Source: Tepidisphaeraceae bacterium
GTDB taxonomy: Bacteria; Planctomycetota; Phycisphaerae; Tepidisphaerales; Tepidisphaeraceae
Direction: 5' to 3'
Assembly: GCA_025450555.1 (NCBI GenBank)
Contig: JANWHF010000244.1
Location: forward strand, 1-14,992
Length of the DNA: 14,992 bases
Below the pieces are notes generated by a model. The model searched no databases and was not told the DNA's origin. It saw only the letters and a program-made list of their open reading frames with translations. This document shows positions 13,676-14,992 of this stretch, one piece after another. The translations under genes were made by a program, and so were the position numbers. How positions within the stretch are numbered: position 1 is the stretch's first letter; each line of letters begins with the position of its first letter.

Positions 13676-14992
13676 GGATGGCGGCGAGGGACGTAGGGAC
13701 TTTGGGGATGTTGTAGACTTCTTATATGCATCCCCATCATCGAGCTCTTCGAGTAGCTGGCGCATCCAGATCCAGGGATATTGCGGGGACATGTCAGTGG
13801 ACTTCTTTCTAACGTTGTCTACGACTGCCAGCAGAGCTGGAAAATCCTCAGATTTTGGAATCAGCTCGAGCGGTTCCACGGCCTGAATGCTGAGGATTTT
13901 GTTTGAGAGCGTGAGGTTCGAACCTGTGCAGGAGAGGATCAGACGCTTTTGTTCAAGTGAGCCCGCTTCAAACCAGGAAACGGCTAGTTTGCTGAACGAA
14001 AACAGCGCCTGCAAAGGTTCTAACCAATTTCCGGCACTTTGCTTGCCGGACTGGATGCTCCGCTCCAGACGAAACATCTGGTCCTGTATCTTGTCCCGTC
14101 GGGCGACGAATTCGGCATCCTCGAGCAGGTTTCGAACGCGAAGATCCGTGAGTGTCTGAAGCTCTCGATGGCTGCCCGCAAGCGCAGTCTTCAGGTTATC
14201 TATATGGCTGTGATCCTCGGCATCGCGCTGGGTTGCCATCTTGGTGCTTTCGGCAACCGCCCAGTCGAAGACCTCCTGCGAAATCTGGAGCGATTCTAGA
14301 AACGTCAGTATCTGGTGATCGAGATCGCGGCGCTCGAGGCAGGGCTCGGGGCAGCGCATGTCCCGGCGCTTTTTGGTGCAATGGTAATACTCATATCGGT
14401 AGCCATAGCGATTGATCTTGGTCTCGGCCGTGATGGCGCAGCCGCAAGTTCCACAGCGGATAAGGCCGGTATAGGGAAAGCGATGCTTCTTTGACTTGGG
14501 TCGTCCCGGCCGGCCAAGAATAACTTGGACCTCGTCAAATTCTTTCAGCGTGATCATCGCTTCGTGCACGCCGCGATAGGACTTGCCGCCCCAATCGATG
14601 ATACCGGCATAGAAGCGGTTCGTGAGAAGTTTGTAGATCGTGCTGTAGGCCAGAGGCTTGCCGCCCGATCTGCGATGCATCGGTGTTCGAAACCCCCATT
14701 CAAATTCCGTGATGTCGCGGATTTTCCGGGGATTGTGGGTGCCCTTCAACATGAGGTTCCAGATTTCCCGGATGCGCGAAAAGCTCCGGGGGTCCGGCAC
14801 GATGGTTTTGGTTTGCGGGTCGTTTCGATATCCGATGGGTGCTTTGTTGGGCAGAATGCCCTGCTCCAGCTTGCGCCGATTGCCGCGCTTCACGTTCTCC
14901 GAGAGGCTGTCGACGTAATATTTCGAATAGCCGAACATGATCTGCAGCATGAACTTGCCCTGCGAGGAATTCTCGAAGGTGTAGGCGGAGAA
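13637..14992 (-). CDS. Large serine recombinase, N-terminus beyond right edge
   Basis: The visible part has 451 residues and starts mid-gene (FSAYTFENSSQGKFMLQIMF), at the end of the resolvase catalytic domain; the catalytic serine lies outside the window. Next comes the long helix (SENVKRGNRRKLEQG) and the recombinase domain (APIGYRND through LAYSTIYKLLTNRFYAGII). A zinc ribbon follows with cysteines at visible residues 180, 183, 205 and 214 (RCGTCGC and YYHCTKKRRDMRC). A coiled coil spans about 249-314. The architecture is that of large serine integrases, which join two short attachment sites without host factors. The C-terminal tail is Ser/Pro-rich and its last 12 residues are encoded by the right 52-bp repeat. 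The catalytic domain cannot be checked here, so activity is unproven. Confidence 0.9.
   Translation of the reverse strand, partial: FSAYTFENSSQGKFMLQIMFGYSKYYVDSLSENVKRGNRRKLEQGILPNKAPIGYRNDPQTKTIVPDPRSFSRIREIWNLMLKGTHNPRKIRDITEFEWGFRTPMHRRSGGKPLAYSTIYKLLTNRFYAGIIDWGGKSYRGVHEAMITLKEFDEVQVILGRPGRPKSKKHRFPYTGLIRCGTCGCAITAETKINRYGYRYEYYHCTKKRRDMRCPEPCLERRDLDHQILTFLESLQISQEVFDWAVAESTKMATQRDAEDHSHIDNLKTALAGSHRELQTLTDLRVRNLLEDAEFVARRDKIQDQMFRLERSIQSGKQSAGNWLEPLQALFSFSKLAVSWFEAGSLEQKRLILSCTGSNLTLSNKILSIQAVEPLELIPKSEDFPALLAVVDNVRKKSTDMSPQYPWIWMRQLLEELDDGDAYKKSTTSPKSLRPSPPSAPDMGDIQKPMA

Noticed and set aside
13915..13924. GGTTCGAACC resembling a tRNA T-arm
   Set aside because: It lies inside the recombinase gene and no acceptor stem, D-arm or anticodon arm can be built around it.

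Overview
The window looks like an accessory or mobile region of an alphaproteobacterium. The reasons are the moderately high GC content, purine-rich ribosome binding sites, and a ParB-family protein paired with a TraG/VirD4-like ATPase of a type common in alphaproteobacterial plasmids and integrative elements. The taxon is an inference from gene types. No rRNA, tRNA or CRISPR array was seen.

Layout, left to right. (1) Bases 1-2827 hold three minus-strand genes in series: a PLC/acid-phosphatase-type phosphoesterase, a secreted HNH-type nuclease and a lipoprotein cut by the left edge. (2) After a 0.55 kb divergent gap, bases 3380-6180 hold a tight plus-strand cluster: a four-helix membrane protein, an endolysin-like N-acetylmuramoyl-L-alanine amidase, a 56-residue protein overlapping the amidase end, and a 338-residue protein of unknown function. 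(3) Bases 6371-9594 (minus) hold the ATPase gene followed by a large parB-like gene. A perfect hairpin lies in the leader between them and a strong terminator follows parB. Two tiny genes (61 and 49 residues) run divergently from the ATPase. (4) Bases 10098-12137 (minus) hold an unrecognised pair, a multi-pass membrane protein and a secreted protein. (5) Bases 12298-13675 are framed by two copies of a 52-bp imperfect direct repeat. Between them lie a small secreted Pro/Asn-rich protein and a divergent seven-helix membrane protein. The right repeat copy forms the last codons of (6) a large serine recombinase, minus strand, whose catalytic N-terminus is beyond the right edge.

Taken together, the recombinase, ParB and ATPase are mobility or maintenance functions. 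The rest is cargo dominated by exported, membrane or cell-wall-acting proteins. The two most unusual points are the recombinase-adjacent 52-bp repeats enclosing a 1.3 kb two-gene segment, and the amidase / 56-residue / 338-residue cluster, whose last two products match no family I recognise. No complete conjugation or phage module is visible.
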